This document shows positions 43,993 to 52,497 of a DNA stretch of 57,163 nt, piece by piece. The stretch is taken from the NCBI GenBank assembly GCA_018057705.1, contig JAGPDF010000025.1, positions 1 through 57,163 of the forward strand, read 5' to 3'. The first letter of the stretch is position 1. Each line of letters begins with the position of its first letter. The stretch is from Thermoanaerobaculia bacterium. GTDB taxonomy: Bacteria > Acidobacteriota > Thermoanaerobaculia > Multivoradales > JAGPDF01. The position numbers and the translations under genes were made by a program. Under the pieces are notes generated by a model. It saw only the letters and a program-made list of their open reading frames with translations. It was not told the DNA's origin and did not search any database.

Positions 43993-45617
43993 CAGGGGTG
44001 AGCGCCGGCCGTGGAACCGAGGCAGGCCAGGGCGACGGCTTCGGCGACCTGGATGCCGTCGATCGCCGCGGAGAGGATGCCGCCGGCGTAACCGGCGCCT
44101 TCGCCGGCGGGGTAGAGGCCGGGAGTGCTGATGCTCTGCAAGCTCAGGGCGTCGCGGCGGATCGAGATCGGTGACGAGGTGCGGGTTTCGACGCCGGTCA
44201 GCAGGGCATCGGGCATCGCAAATCCGGGGATCTTGCGATCGAAGGCCGGAATCGCCTCGCGGATCGCGGTGATCGCCCAGTCCGGGAGGCAGGTCGAGAG
44301 ATCGGCGGGCTTCACTCCCGGAGTGTACGAGGGCAGGACGCTGCCGAGAGCCGTCGAGGGGTGCCCGGCGAGAAAGTCGCCGACGCGCTGCGCAGGAGCG
44401 TCGTAGTCCGAACCGCCGGCTTCGAACGCGCGCTGCTCCCAGAGTCGCTGGAACTCGATCCCGGCGAGGGGGCCAGCGGGAAAGTCGGCCGGTGTGATGC
44501 CGACCACGATTCCGGCGTTGGCATTCCTCTCGCTGCGGTCGTACTGACTCATGCCGTTGGTCACCACCCGTCCCGGCTCCGACGCCGCCGCGACCACCGT
44601 GCCGCCCGGGCACATGCAGAAGCTGTAGACGGTGCGACCGTTCGTGCAGTGGTGCACGAGCTTGTAGTCGGCGGCGCCCAGCAACGGGTTTCCGGCCTCG
44701 GCGCGATACCGGCAGGCGTCGATGATGGCCTGGGGATGCTCGATTCGGAAGCCGATCGAGAAGGCTTTGGGTTCGATGGTGACGCCCTGGTCGAGCAGCG
44801 TCCTGAAGGTGTCGCGCGCGCTGTGGCCGACCGCAAGCACGACCTGGTCGGTGCGAATCTGCTCGCCGCCGGCGAGCTGCACGCCGCGGATGCGACCGTC
44901 CTCGAGATGGAGGCGCTCGACGCGGCTCTGGAACCGGATCTCTCCGCCGAGGCCTTCGATCCTCGCGCGCAGGCTCTCGACCACCTTCACGAGCTTGAAA
45001 GTGCCGATGTGCGGCCGGTGGATCCAGAGAATCTCCTCCGGCGCACCGGCCGCCACGAACTCGGTCAGGACCTTGCGCCCGAGATGGCGGGGATCGCGCA
45101 CCTGGCTGTAGAGCTTGCCGTCGGAGAAGGTCCCGGCGCCACCTTCGCCGAACTGCACGTTCGACTCCGGATCGAGGATCCCCTTGCGCCAGAAGCCGAA
45201 GGTGTCGACAGTGCGCTCGCGGACCCTTTTGCCGCGCTCTAGGACGATCGGCCGAAAGCCCATCTGCGCGAGCGTCAGCGCGGCAAACAGGCCGCAGGGC
45301 CCGGCTCCGACGACCACCGGCCGTGGACCCACGAAGCCGGGCGGCGCCTGCGCCACGAAGCGGTAGGTGGAATCGGGCGTCGGGCCGACATGCGGGTCGT
45401 CGGCGAAGCGCCGCAGCAGCTCGGACTCGCGCGGGCTCTCGAGGTCGACGGTATGGACCAGCCGGATGCCGCGGCGCTGTCGCGCGTCCAGGCTGCGCTT
45501 GAAGATCGAGTAGCCGGTGAGATCTCCGCTGCCGAGACCGAGACGGTGCCGAATCGCCGCCTCGAGCTCGGCGGTCGAGTGCCCCAGAGGAAGAGCGAGA
45601 TCGGTGAGTCGGATCAT
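43992..45617 (-). CDS. FAD-dependent dehydrogenase (COG2509-like)
   Basis: This 541-residue flavoprotein has an N-terminal domain of about 95 residues, then the FAD-binding VVVGAGPCGLFAALTL, the FGEGGAGTFSDGKLY stretch that is typical of COG2509 uncharacterised dehydrogenases, a second dinucleotide motif region (VVLAVGHSARDT), and the C-terminal GLYPAGEGAGYAGGILSAA. The substrate is unknown. It opens a tight run with the SGNH hydrolase and agmatinase-type gene. Confidence 0.88.
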   Translation of the reverse strand: MIRLTDLALPLGHSTAELEAAIRHRLGLGSGDLTGYSIFKRSLDARQRRGIRLVHTVDLESPRESELLRRFADDPHVGPTPDSTYRFVAQAPPGFVGPRPVVVGAGPCGLFAALTLAQMGFRPIVLERGKRVRERTVDTFGFWRKGILDPESNVQFGEGGAGTFSDGKLYSQVRDPRHLGRKVLTEFVAAGAPEEILWIHRPHIGTFKLVKVVESLRARIEGLGGEIRFQSRVERLHLEDGRIRGVQLAGGEQIRTDQVVLAVGHSARDTFRTLLDQGVTIEPKAFSIGFRIEHPQAIIDACRYRAEAGNPLLGAADYKLVHHCTNGRTVYSFCMCPGGTVVAAASEPGRVVTNGMSQYDRSERNANAGIVVGITPADFPAGPLAGIEFQRLWEQRAFEAGGSDYDAPAQRVGDFLAGHPSTALGSVLPSYTPGVKPADLSTCLPDWAITAIREAIPAFDRKIPGFAMPDALLTGVETRTSSPISIRRDALSLQSISTPGLYPAGEGAGYAGGILSAAIDGIQVAEAVALACLGSTAGAHP

Positions 45618-45635
45618 GGGTGAAGGAGCCTCGAA

Positions 45636-46073
45636 TCACTTCGGACGCGCGGTGCTGGCGAGCCAGAGCGCCGAGAGGCCGAGCACGAGAGCGATCGGCG
45701 AATAGAGCACGGAATCCCAATACGCGAAAGCTGTTCCGCGCACCGTCTTCCCGAAGCCGACGAGGCGAAAGTCACCGACGGCGCGGAGCACCAGGATCGC
45801 TCCCAGGACGATGGTTGCGAAAGTCGCGAGCCGGGGCGGGAAGGAGGGCAGGAGAACTCCGGCGCGCACCAGCACGACGAGCGCTGCGGCGGCGAGCAGT
45901 CCCGCGACGGCGAGGGTGGTGCCCGCCGACGGCCGCAAGGCAGGCGTTCCGTCCACGACCGGGATCACTGAGCCGCTCGCGAGCTTGCCGCCGAGCGCCC
46001 AGGCGACGTGAAGCGCAGACAGAAGTCCGAAAGCGGCAGCGAGCCCGAGAGCGACGCCTGTGCTTGTTTTCAT
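45636..46073 (-). CDS. DUF3995-like small membrane protein
   Basis: This 145-residue protein has four predicted transmembrane helices (AAAFGLLSALHVAWAL, AGLLAAAALVVLVRAG, FATIVLGAILVLRAVG, SPIALVLGLSALWLAS). The conserved HVAWALGG and the central RAVGDFRLVGF match the DUF3995 layout. The function is unknown. The ATG at 46073 starts directly before the first helix. It lies 35 bases downstream of the DUF1304-like gene. Confidence 0.78.
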   Translation of the reverse strand: MKTSTGVALGLAAAFGLLSALHVAWALGGKLASGSVIPVVDGTPALRPSAGTTLAVAGLLAAAALVVLVRAGVLLPSFPPRLATFATIVLGAILVLRAVGDFRLVGFGKTVRGTAFAYWDSVLYSPIALVLGLSALWLASTARPK

Positions 46074-46108
46074 TGTGTGCGCTTTTCGCGTCGCGGAGGG
46101 AGCCCGGG

Positions 46109-46471
46109 CTAGCCGCGAGCCAGCAGGCTCGTGGCCAGAGCGAGCGCCGCCGGCAGGGCCTGGATCCAGAGGATCTTCCGGCTGGCCGTCGCCGCGCCGA
46201 ACGCGCCAGCGACCATGACGCAGGCGAGGAAGAAGACGCGCATCTCGAAGCCGGCCTCGCCGCGCCAGAGCGCCCAGCCGAGGCCGGCGGCGAGGAATCC
46301 GTTGTAGAGCCCCTGGTTGGCGGCGAGCATCCGCGTCGCCTTCGCCATCTCCGCCGAGAGTCCGAAAGCGCGCCGGCCCGCTGGACTCTCCCACAGGAAC
46401 ATCTCGAGAACCAGGAAGTAGACGTGCAGCAGCGCGACGGCGGCGGTGAGCAAGTCGGCAGTCAGAGTCAT
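46109..46471 (-). CDS. DUF1304-like small membrane protein
   Basis: This 120-residue protein has four transmembrane helices. It shows LHVYFLVLEMFLWESPAGRRAFGL and the NQGLYNGFLAAGL stretch typical of DUF1304. The function is unknown. It lies between two minus-strand genes, 46 bases after the DUF1851-like gene stop. Confidence 0.87.
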   Translation of the reverse strand: MTLTADLLTAAVALLHVYFLVLEMFLWESPAGRRAFGLSAEMAKATRMLAANQGLYNGFLAAGLGWALWRGEAGFEMRVFFLACVMVAGAFGAATASRKILWIQALPAALALATSLLARG

Positions 46472-46517
46472 CGTGGCTCGATTCTAGCCTCTTGCGCGGC
46501 CGGGCCTGCCGCTGATT

Positions 46518-47048
46518 TCAGTTGTGCTCAACCTCGCCCGCGCCGCTCGCCTGCCGGGCGCGGCGAAGGAAGTCGACGCAGAGCGCCTGCCAGGGGCCGC
46601 CTTCGAGGACCATGATCGCGGCCGGATCGAGGCGGTCTTCGGCCCAGGGATCGGGGCCGCCGACCGCCGGATGGGGCGCGATGGCGTAACACTCGGTGCC
46701 GCGGGCGACGACACCGGCGGCGTGCAGAGCCCGCACCGAGGCGGCCAGGAGGTAGGTCTCCTGCCAGGCGGGATTGGCGGCGAACCCGGCGAGCGTCGCG
46801 CTGTCGGGCGCGAGCTCCTGCACGTCGCCGAAGAAGACGTCGAGCATGCAGCAGGTGCCGTCCTGGCGGGCGTAGAAGAGCGTGCCGAAGCGCGAGGCGA
46901 AGAGCGGCTCGCGCCGCTCTCCAGCGAGGCCCCGAGGGAGGATCGTGTCCCAGACCGCGAACCAGTCGGCGATCTCGGGATGCGCCGCGGCGTCGATCAG
47001 GAGATCGCCGAGCCCTTCGAGATCGCCGCTCGCGAAGCCTTTCACCAC
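46518..47048 (-). CDS. DUF1851/Tdi1-like protein
   Basis: This 176-residue soluble protein has a mixed alpha/beta pattern: GTLFYARQDGTCCMLDV, VQELAPDSATLAGFAANP and GTECYAIAPHPAVGG. This resembles DUF1851 proteins, a group that includes T6SS immunity proteins such as Tdi1. No T6SS effector is nearby, so an immunity role is not supported by context. The start is GTG at 47048 or 47045, overlapping the upstream methyltransferase stop. The family call is tentative. Confidence 0.6.
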   Translation of the reverse strand: MVKGFASGDLEGLGDLLIDAAAHPEIADWFAVWDTILPRGLAGERREPLFASRFGTLFYARQDGTCCMLDVFFGDVQELAPDSATLAGFAANPAWQETYLLAASVRALHAAGVVARGTECYAIAPHPAVGGPDPWAEDRLDPAAIMVLEGGPWQALCVDFLRRARQASGAGEVEHN

Positions 47049-48199
47049 AGGTCCAATACCAGCACGCGGGCTTCGAGCGGTCCGTTCCAGACCGGGATGC
47101 GGCGCGTGGGTTTCAGGCCCAGGAGCTTGCCCTGCGTCGCGCCGCCGGCGAAGATGACCGCCTTCCAGCCGCGGTATTTCTGCTTCAGGGTGTCGCCGAG
47201 CTCCTTCCAGAGCTCCGGCGAATCGACCAGCCGCTCGCCGTGCGGCGGATTCGCGACCACCAGGCCCGGACCGGCCGGAGGGTCGAAGGCGAAGGCGTCA
47301 CCTTCGATGAGATCGGTCTGCCCGAGGAGGCCAGCCGCGGCGAGGTTGCGCTGCGAGGCGACGATCGCCTCGCGCGCCAGATCGACGCCGATCATCCGGA
47401 CTTCCGGGTCGGGCGCCCGGATCGGCTCCTCGCGGATCCCCCGCCAGAGCTCGCGGTCGAAGCCGGGCAAGCGCTCGAAGGCCCAGAGATTGCGCAGGCG
47501 GTTCGGCGCCAGACCGAGGGCGATGGCGCCCGCTTCGGCGAGAAACGTCCCCGAGCCGCACATGAGGTCGACGACCGGACCGTGCCCGTTCCAGCCGGAG
47601 GCGAGGAGCGCCGCCGCAGCGAGCTGCTCGCGCAGCGGCGCCGCGGTCGAGCTGACGCGGTAGCCGCGGCGGTCGAGCGGCTCGCCCGAGGTGTCGAGGA
47701 GGAGCGTCGCGCGGTCGCGAAAGAGCCGCAGCCGCAGCGCGACGTCCGGGCTCGAGCGCTCGATGTCGGAACGCGCCTGGAAACGCTCGCGCTGCGCATC
47801 GACGATGCCGTCCTTCGCCTTCATTGCGATCCAGCGCGTGTCGCGGATCTGCGAATGCGAGGACGTCGCCTGGATGGAGAAGGTGCGATCGGGCGAGAAG
47901 AGCTCGGCGAGCGGCAACGTCGCCCCGCCGTCGCGCTTCAGAAAGGCGTCCGGAGCGGATTCGACGAGCTCCCTGGCTCCGGTATAGAGCTGGTCGTTGT
48001 CTGCCGCGGGCCAGCTCGCGAGCTCGACGAGGACCCGGTTCGCGGTGCGCAACCGCCAGTTCGCCCGCAGGCCGTCGGCGAACGATCCGTCGAAGGCGAC
48101 GCCGCCGGTCTCCCGGGAACGGACCTCGACTCCGAGCTCGCCCAGCTCGCGCTCGAGGAGCTCCTCGAGCCCGCGGCCGCAGGTGGCTATCCAGCGCAT
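47042..48199 (-). CDS. THUMP-domain RNA methyltransferase (RlmL/TrmN-like)
   Basis: This 385-residue protein has an N-terminal ferredoxin-like/THUMP module (residues about 1-160, with LEELLERELGELGV and RSFSIQA-like strands) and a C-terminal Rossmann methyltransferase (VDLMCGSGTFLAEA, GVDLAREAI). Relatives methylate 23S rRNA G2445 or tRNA guanosine. The catalytic motif IV reads ANPPHGERL, so the usual Tyr of NPPY is His. The ATG at 48199 follows GGAG; a GTG at 48205 is an alternative. It overlaps the DUF1851-like gene downstream. Confidence 0.88.
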   Translation of the reverse strand: MRWIATCGRGLEELLERELGELGVEVRSRETGGVAFDGSFADGLRANWRLRTANRVLVELASWPAADNDQLYTGARELVESAPDAFLKRDGGATLPLAELFSPDRTFSIQATSSHSQIRDTRWIAMKAKDGIVDAQRERFQARSDIERSSPDVALRLRLFRDRATLLLDTSGEPLDRRGYRVSSTAAPLREQLAAAALLASGWNGHGPVVDLMCGSGTFLAEAGAIALGLAPNRLRNLWAFERLPGFDRELWRGIREEPIRAPDPEVRMIGVDLAREAIVASQRNLAAAGLLGQTDLIEGDAFAFDPPAGPGLVVANPPHGERLVDSPELWKELGDTLKQKYRGWKAVIFAGGATQGKLLGLKPTRRIPVWNGPLEARVLVLDLW

Positions 48200-48239
48200 C
48201 TTCACTCCAGTCAGGTCCCGGCCCGGTCTCGGACGGCGC

Positions 48240-48734
48240 TCAACGGTCGCCGAGTGCGAGGCGGCGGTAGTCGCGATTCCAGTAGAGGAGCGGCGCTCCG
48301 TCCGGTCGGGGCACCGCGCTCGCCTGAACGGCGCCGATGTAGATCGTGTGGGTGCCGGCCGCGTGGCGCGAGTCGATCGTGCAGTCGAGCCAGGCGACGG
48401 CGTCTGCGAGCACCGGCGCGCCGGTCACGGCGGTGGTCCAGCGACCGGCCGCGAAGCGCTCCGAGTCCTTCCCCCAGGCGAAACGATCGGAGAGCGCCTG
48501 GTCGGAAGCGGAGAGGATGTTCACCGCGAACACCGCTCCCGGGATCTCGAGGAACTGGTGGGCGCGATGCTTGTGGTCGATGATGACCGCGATGAGCGGC
48601 GGGTCCGGCGACACGGAGACGAAGGCCGAGACCGTCAGGCCATGGATCTCCCCGCCCGACTTCAGGGTCACGAGCGTGACTCCGGCGGGAAAGTGACGCA
48701 GGGCGTCGCGGAAGGCATCGGCGGAGACGGGCAT
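48240..48734 (-). CDS. Flavin reductase-like FMN-binding protein
   Basis: This 164-residue flavin reductase domain protein has FPAGVTLVTLKSGGEIHGLTVSAF, the SDPPLIAVII strand and the SASDQALSDRFAWG and GTHTIYIGAV segments. Members supply reduced flavin to two-component monooxygenases. No partner monooxygenase is adjacent, so its partner is unknown. It lies 40 bases upstream of the methyltransferase gene on the same strand. Confidence 0.87.
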   Translation of the reverse strand: MPVSADAFRDALRHFPAGVTLVTLKSGGEIHGLTVSAFVSVSPDPPLIAVIIDHKHRAHQFLEIPGAVFAVNILSASDQALSDRFAWGKDSERFAAGRWTTAVTGAPVLADAVAWLDCTIDSRHAAGTHTIYIGAVQASAVPRPDGAPLLYWNRDYRRLALGDR

Positions 48735-48786
48735 GGCTCTGGAGGCTCAGATGGCTCGGAAGGCTCGGATGGCTCGGATGGCGCAG
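48734..48786. repeat. 10-bp tandem repeat between flavin reductase and apaG
   Basis: About five imperfect copies of a GGCTCGGATG-type unit fill the short divergent gap and reach the ATG of the flavin reductase gene. No promoter hexamers are apparent in it. Such a minisatellite could vary in length and alter spacing upstream of either gene. Confidence 0.6.
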
Positions 48787-48852
48787 GTCCCGGGCAGGGA
48801 CGGTTTGCTCGAACCCAAGAGGGGAGTTTATCCTCGTTTGTCAGGAGAATCC

Positions 48853-49239
48853 GTGAGCGATACGACGACACGCGGCATCCGCATCGAGGTCGAGAGCGAA
48901 TACGAGCCCGAACGGAGCTCGCCTTTCGAGAGTTATTTCTTCTTTTCCTACCATGTGAGGATCTCGAATCTCGGTGAGGCGACGGCGCAGCTGCTCTCGC
49001 GGGTCTGGATCATCACCGACTCCGACGGCGAGGTGCAGACGGTCGAGGGCCCAGGAGTGGTCGGAGAGACTCCGGTGCTCGCCCCCGGTGAGACCTTCGA
49101 GTACACGAGCTTCTGCCCGCTCAAGACTGCGGTGGGCGCCATGGAAGGGCACTACGAGATGCGTCTCGTCGACACCGGCGAGACCTTCCCGGCTGAAATC
49201 GCTCCGTTCACGCTCGCCGTTCCCGGATCGGTGAATTGA
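48853..49239 (+). CDS. apaG: ApaG
   Basis: This 128-residue ApaG fibronectin-III-like protein has GIRIEVESEYEPERSSP, the YHVRISNLGE strand, RVWIITDSDGEVQTVEGPGVVGETPVL and CPLKTAVGAMEGHYEM. ApaG homologs are linked to Co2+ resistance and Mg2+ efflux; the biochemical role is unclear. The GTG at 48853 has AGGAG 5 bases upstream, and fits the usual 125-residue length better than a longer frame through the tandem repeat. It overlaps the methyltransferase start by 4 bases. Confidence 0.92.
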   Translation: MSDTTTRGIRIEVESEYEPERSSPFESYFFFSYHVRISNLGEATAQLLSRVWIITDSDGEVQTVEGPGVVGETPVLAPGETFEYTSFCPLKTAVGAMEGHYEMRLVDTGETFPAEIAPFTLAVPGSVN

Positions 49240-50084
49240 ATCGGCGGAGTGCCGACTGCTGCCCACGGCTGCGCGCTTTCGTCCGGCGGATCGTTCCCGG
49301 GCCGATGCGGGCGGCTTTGCGCCGCACCGTCGCCGACCTGGGACACCGGCGGCGGGACCTCGTCCCCGACCTGCGGGAGCGCCTTTTCCCCGCGCCCGGT
49401 CTGCCGCTGCCCCCGGCCCGGCTCCGGCATCGTGTCGGGCCCAACAGCTCGCGCGCCGAGTTCCTGCACGTCGGAGCGCTCTGCGCCGCCGACCTGATGA
49501 AGGTCTACGCGCAACTGGGGCGGCCTGCCGAGGGCGACCGTCGCTGGCTCGACTTCGGTTGCGGGTGCGGCCGAGTCGCGCGGCATCTGATCGGAAACGA
49601 AGCCTCTCGCCAGGCCGGGATCGACTACAGTGGCGTCGACGTGGACCGCTCGCAGATCGACTGGGCGGCGCGCCATCTCGGCGGCCGATTCGAGGTCATT
49701 CCCACGGCGCCCCCGACGGCTTTGGCGAGCGGCAGTTACGACCTGATCTTCACGATCTCCGTCTTCACTCACCTGGACGAGGCCATGCAGGACGCCTGGC
49801 TGGCCGAGCTCACCCGCCTCCTGCGCCCCGGCGGACTCCTTCTCGCGACGACCCACGCCCCGGAGATCGCCCGCACCAGCCCCGGAGTCACCGCGCCGGA
49901 GCTCGAGCTTCTCGAGCGGACCGGCTTCCTCTTCCGCCCGAGCGTCGGACCGTTCAACGAACAGTCGGCATTCCATTCCGAGGCCTACCTGCGGGAGAAC
50001 TGGGCGCGGCAGCTCCAACCCCGCGGTTTCTTTCCTTTCGCCCTCGGGAGCTTTCAGGACATTTCCGCCTGGGAAAGGGCCTGA
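49236..50084 (+). CDS. Class I SAM-dependent methyltransferase
   Basis: This protein of up to 282 residues has the SAM-binding motif LDFGCGCGRVARHL, an acidic end of strand two (GVDVD), SYDLIFTISVFTHLDE and LLRPGGLLLATT. This is a Methyltransf_25/31-type small-molecule methyltransferase of unknown substrate. The TTG at 49236 overlaps the apaG stop (TTGA); an ATG at 49305 gives a protein shorter by 23 residues and is possible. The basic N-terminal stretch has no clear function. Confidence 0.82.
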   Translation: MNRRSADCCPRLRAFVRRIVPGPMRAALRRTVADLGHRRRDLVPDLRERLFPAPGLPLPPARLRHRVGPNSSRAEFLHVGALCAADLMKVYAQLGRPAEGDRRWLDFGCGCGRVARHLIGNEASRQAGIDYSGVDVDRSQIDWAARHLGGRFEVIPTAPPTALASGSYDLIFTISVFTHLDEAMQDAWLAELTRLLRPGGLLLATTHAPEIARTSPGVTAPELELLERTGFLFRPSVGPFNEQSAFHSEAYLRENWARQLQPRGFFPFALGSFQDISAWERA

Positions 50085-50133
50085 CCGGCCCAGGACGATG
50101 GGGGCCGTCGAGTGCGGGAACCTTTTCCCCGAG

Positions 50134-50181
50134 CCGGGTCTCTTCGCAGGTGTAGTGCCCGGCATCGCCTGGTGCGATGCC
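50134..50181 (+). promoter_or_regulatory. Two competing hairpins upstream of the exported OB-fold-like gene
   Basis: A perfect 8-bp stem GGCATCGC/GCGATGCC with a 5-base loop lies at 50161-50181. Upstream, CCGGG (50134-50138) can pair with CCCGG (50158-50162), sharing two bases with the first stem, so the two cannot form together. The structure ends 23 bases before the ATG at 50205. It could be a cis-acting RNA switch or attenuator; no T-run follows. Confidence 0.4.
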
Positions 50182-50204
50182 GCTCCATCGTGCTGGAGGC
50201 TCCC

Positions 50205-50708
50205 ATGAAAGTACGCATCCCGTTTGCAACCCTTGCCATCGCCGCCGTCGTCGCTTCGTCTGTCGTTTTTGCGCAGGGCGGCCCCGGAGCCGGGGCCGGA
50301 TCCGGGACCGGGCAGCACAACTGTCAGGGTCGTCACGCTGGCGGACCGCCGGCCTACGACCGCGCTGCCGAGACGACGGTGGCCGGCCGGGTCGCCGAGC
50401 TCCTCCCCCAGCCCTGTGCCTGCGGTGGCCTGCATCTGCGCCTCACGACGGCGGACGGCGATATCGAGGTCGCGCTCGGACCGAGCCAGTACCTCGCCGA
50501 CATCGGCGCCGCCTTCCTGCCGCAGGACGAGATCCGGGTCATCGGCGCGAAGCCCTCGAACGCCGCGCCGGCCGACTTCCTGGCGCGCTCGATCAGCAAG
50601 GGCGACGCCACTTTCGAGCTGCGCGATGCCGAAGGCAAGCCGCGCTGGGCCGGCGCCGGGATGGCCTGCCCGATGCACAAGGACCGCGGCGCAGCCAATG
50701 CCGGTTGA
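50205..50708 (+). CDS. Exported small OB-fold-like protein
   Basis: This 167-residue protein has an N-terminal signal peptide (Lys/Arg start, hydrophobic core, cleavage near VVFAQ). The mature part has a Gly-rich linker, then a beta-rich domain with VAGRVAELLPQPCACGGLHLRL and IEVALGPSQYLADIG, resembling periplasmic OB-fold proteins found next to cytochromes. CACGG may bind a metal. TGGAGG lies before the ATG. It overlaps the haem protein gene by 11 bases. The family is a suggestion based on pattern. Confidence 0.75.
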   Translation: MKVRIPFATLAIAAVVASSVVFAQGGPGAGAGSGTGQHNCQGRHAGGPPAYDRAAETTVAGRVAELLPQPCACGGLHLRLTTADGDIEVALGPSQYLADIGAAFLPQDEIRVIGAKPSNAAPADFLARSISKGDATFELRDAEGKPRWAGAGMACPMHKDRGAANAG

Positions 50709-51357
50709 GGGTTCGCGGAGGATCCGTTCGGGGCGATGGCGACGGCTTCTCCCGACGGTATGGGTGGCGATCGTGATCGGCGTCGCGCCCGGCACTTCCG
50801 GCGAACTGCCGGCGGTGCCGGAGGCGCAACTGGCGGTCGCCCGAACGGCGGCCGACGGTCTCGGCGCCCGCCTGCGCACTCTGCTCACGGCGGAACTGGC
50901 GCGTGGCGGCCCGCAGGGGGCGGTCGAAGCCTGCGCCGCGCAGGCCCAGGAGGCCACCTTTGAGGAAGCCGCCCGCCACGGGGTCGCGCTGCGGCGGGTT
51001 TCGCTGCAATATCGCAATCCTGCCGATGCGCCGGACGAATTCGAGCGCGCAGCGCTCGAACGGCTGGCGGCGGGGGCGCGGCAGGGGAGTCCGCCGGCCG
51101 AGATCGCCCAGGTGACGGCCGGCCCGGACGGCGGGTCGGAGCTGCGCTACCTGCGGCCGATCGTGCTGGCGGCGCCATGCCTCAGTTGCCATGGCAAGGT
51201 CGCGGAGCTCGCTCCGGGCGTCGCCGCGATCCTCGCAGAGCGCTATCCGGGCGACCTCGCGACCGGCTATTCCGCCGGCGACCTGCGTGGCGCGGTCAGC
51301 GTGCGCGTAGCGTTGCCGAAGGTGTTTCCGGCGGCTGCCGCTCCGGAGGTGCCTTGA
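50698..51357 (+). CDS. Exported haem-c protein, DUF3365/Tll0287-like
   Basis: This 219-residue protein has an N-terminal signal segment (WRRLLPTVWVAIVIGVAP). The mature part has a helical domain with AVEACAAQAQE and RRVSLQYRNPADAPDEFE, then APCLSCHGK, a CxxCH haem c attachment site, and a C-terminal GDLRGAVSVRVALP strand. This is the DUF3365 (Tll0287-like) pattern, found as a periplasmic sensor or electron carrier. It overlaps the upstream gene by 11 bases and precedes a rhodanese, pointing to sulfur or redox chemistry outside the membrane. Confidence 0.85.
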   Translation: MPVEGSRRIRSGRWRRLLPTVWVAIVIGVAPGTSGELPAVPEAQLAVARTAADGLGARLRTLLTAELARGGPQGAVEACAAQAQEATFEEAARHGVALRRVSLQYRNPADAPDEFERAALERLAAGARQGSPPAEIAQVTAGPDGGSELRYLRPIVLAAPCLSCHGKVAELAPGVAAILAERYPGDLATGYSAGDLRGAVSVRVALPKVFPAAAAPEVP

Positions 51358-51358
51358 G

Positions 51359-51703
51359 ATGAAGAGCCCGGGCGTCGTCGGACTCTCGCCCGAGGAGTTG
51401 GAACGCCTGCTGGCGAGTGAAACGATCGTGCTGGTCGACGTGCGGGAGAAGGTCGAGCACTGGCTGGCGTACATCGCGGGTTCGCGGCTGGCGCCGCTCT
51501 CTTCCCTGCCGGTCGAGCAGTTGTCGGAAGAGGCTGGCGAGCTCGTTCTCTACTGCCGTTCCGGCAGCCGGTCGGCGAATGCCGCTGCCCGGATCGCGGC
51601 CCATGCCGGAGTCTCCGTCCGGCACCTCGAGGGCGGCCTCATGGCCTGGACCGCCTCCGGCAGGCCGGTGGCGCGCTTCGGCGGCGGCTCGGGCAGCGCT
51701 TGA
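51359..51703 (+). CDS. Rhodanese-like sulfurtransferase
   Basis: This 114-residue single-domain rhodanese has VLVDVREKVEHWLAYIAGS, the active-site loop YCRSGSRSA with the catalytic Cys, and the terminal HLEGGLMAW. It transfers sulfane sulfur. There is no signal peptide, so it is cytoplasmic. GGAGG lies upstream of the ATG. It overlaps the TauE/SafE exporter by 4 bases (TTGA), so the two are likely functionally linked. Confidence 0.93.
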   Translation: MKSPGVVGLSPEELERLLASETIVLVDVREKVEHWLAYIAGSRLAPLSSLPVEQLSEEAGELVLYCRSGSRSANAAARIAAHAGVSVRHLEGGLMAWTASGRPVARFGGGSGSA

Positions 51704-52497
51704 TCGCAGCCGCTCTCGGCGCGCTCGCGATCGGGTTGGCGCTCGGCTTCCTGGGATCGGGCGGCTCGATTCTCGCCGTTCCGGTGCTGATCTATCTCCT
51801 GGGGCAGGAGGAGAAAGTGGCGATCGCCGGCTCGCTCGCCGTCGTGGGCGCCGTCGCGGCGGCGGGGGCCATCGACGCCGCGCGCCGTGGCGCGATCGCC
51901 TGGCGCGCGGCGGTGCTCTTCGGCGGTGCCGGCTTCTTCGGCAGCTCGCTGGGGGCCCTGCTGGGTACGCGCTCGTCGGGGACGATTCAGTTGGCGCTCT
52001 TCGGCCTGGTCCTCATCGCGGCCGCCGTGGCGATGGCCTTGCGTCGCGTCCCATCGCCTTCCGAGGTTCTCGCGGCAAGCGCATCGCTCTCCGGCCAGCG
52101 TTCCGCCGGCAAGTTGGTGCTGGACGGGTTTCTGGTCGGAGGCCTGACGGGCTACGTCGGAGTGGGTGGCGGATTCGCCATCGTACCGGCTCTCACGCTG
52201 CTGGGCGGGCTACCGATGTATCTCGCGACCGGCACCAGTCTGGCCGTGATCGCGGCCAACGCCGGCACCGGCTTCGCCTGGCACCTCATGCTCAGCCCGC
52301 AACTGCTCCGGGTGCTCGACTGGCCGGTTCTCGGCGCGATCGCTCTGGTCGGCATGGTGGGCAGCCTCGCCGGCCGCCATCTCTCCAGGCGTTTCGACGA
52401 TCGCGCGCTCCGCCGGGCGTTCGCCGTCGCGCTGGTTCTGCTGGCGATCTTCGTGCTGCGCGACGCCCTGCCGAGAGTTCTCTCTGCCCTCTCCTAA
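51700..52497 (+). CDS. TauE/SafE-family sulfite/anion exporter
   Basis: This 265-residue protein with about eight transmembrane segments has the duplicated TauE/SafE pattern: GLALGFLGSGGSILAVPVLIYL in the first half and GGLTGYVGVGGGFAIVPALTLL in the second. Relatives export sulfite or other organic and inorganic sulfur anions. The TTG start overlaps the rhodanese stop. Paired with the rhodanese, it may remove a sulfur compound made in the cytoplasm. It converges on the OsmC-like gene with a 4-base overlap. Confidence 0.88.
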   Translation: MIAAALGALAIGLALGFLGSGGSILAVPVLIYLLGQEEKVAIAGSLAVVGAVAAAGAIDAARRGAIAWRAAVLFGGAGFFGSSLGALLGTRSSGTIQLALFGLVLIAAAVAMALRRVPSPSEVLAASASLSGQRSAGKLVLDGFLVGGLTGYVGVGGGFAIVPALTLLGGLPMYLATGTSLAVIAANAGTGFAWHLMLSPQLLRVLDWPVLGAIALVGMVGSLAGRHLSRRFDDRALRRAFAVALVLLAIFVLRDALPRVLSALS

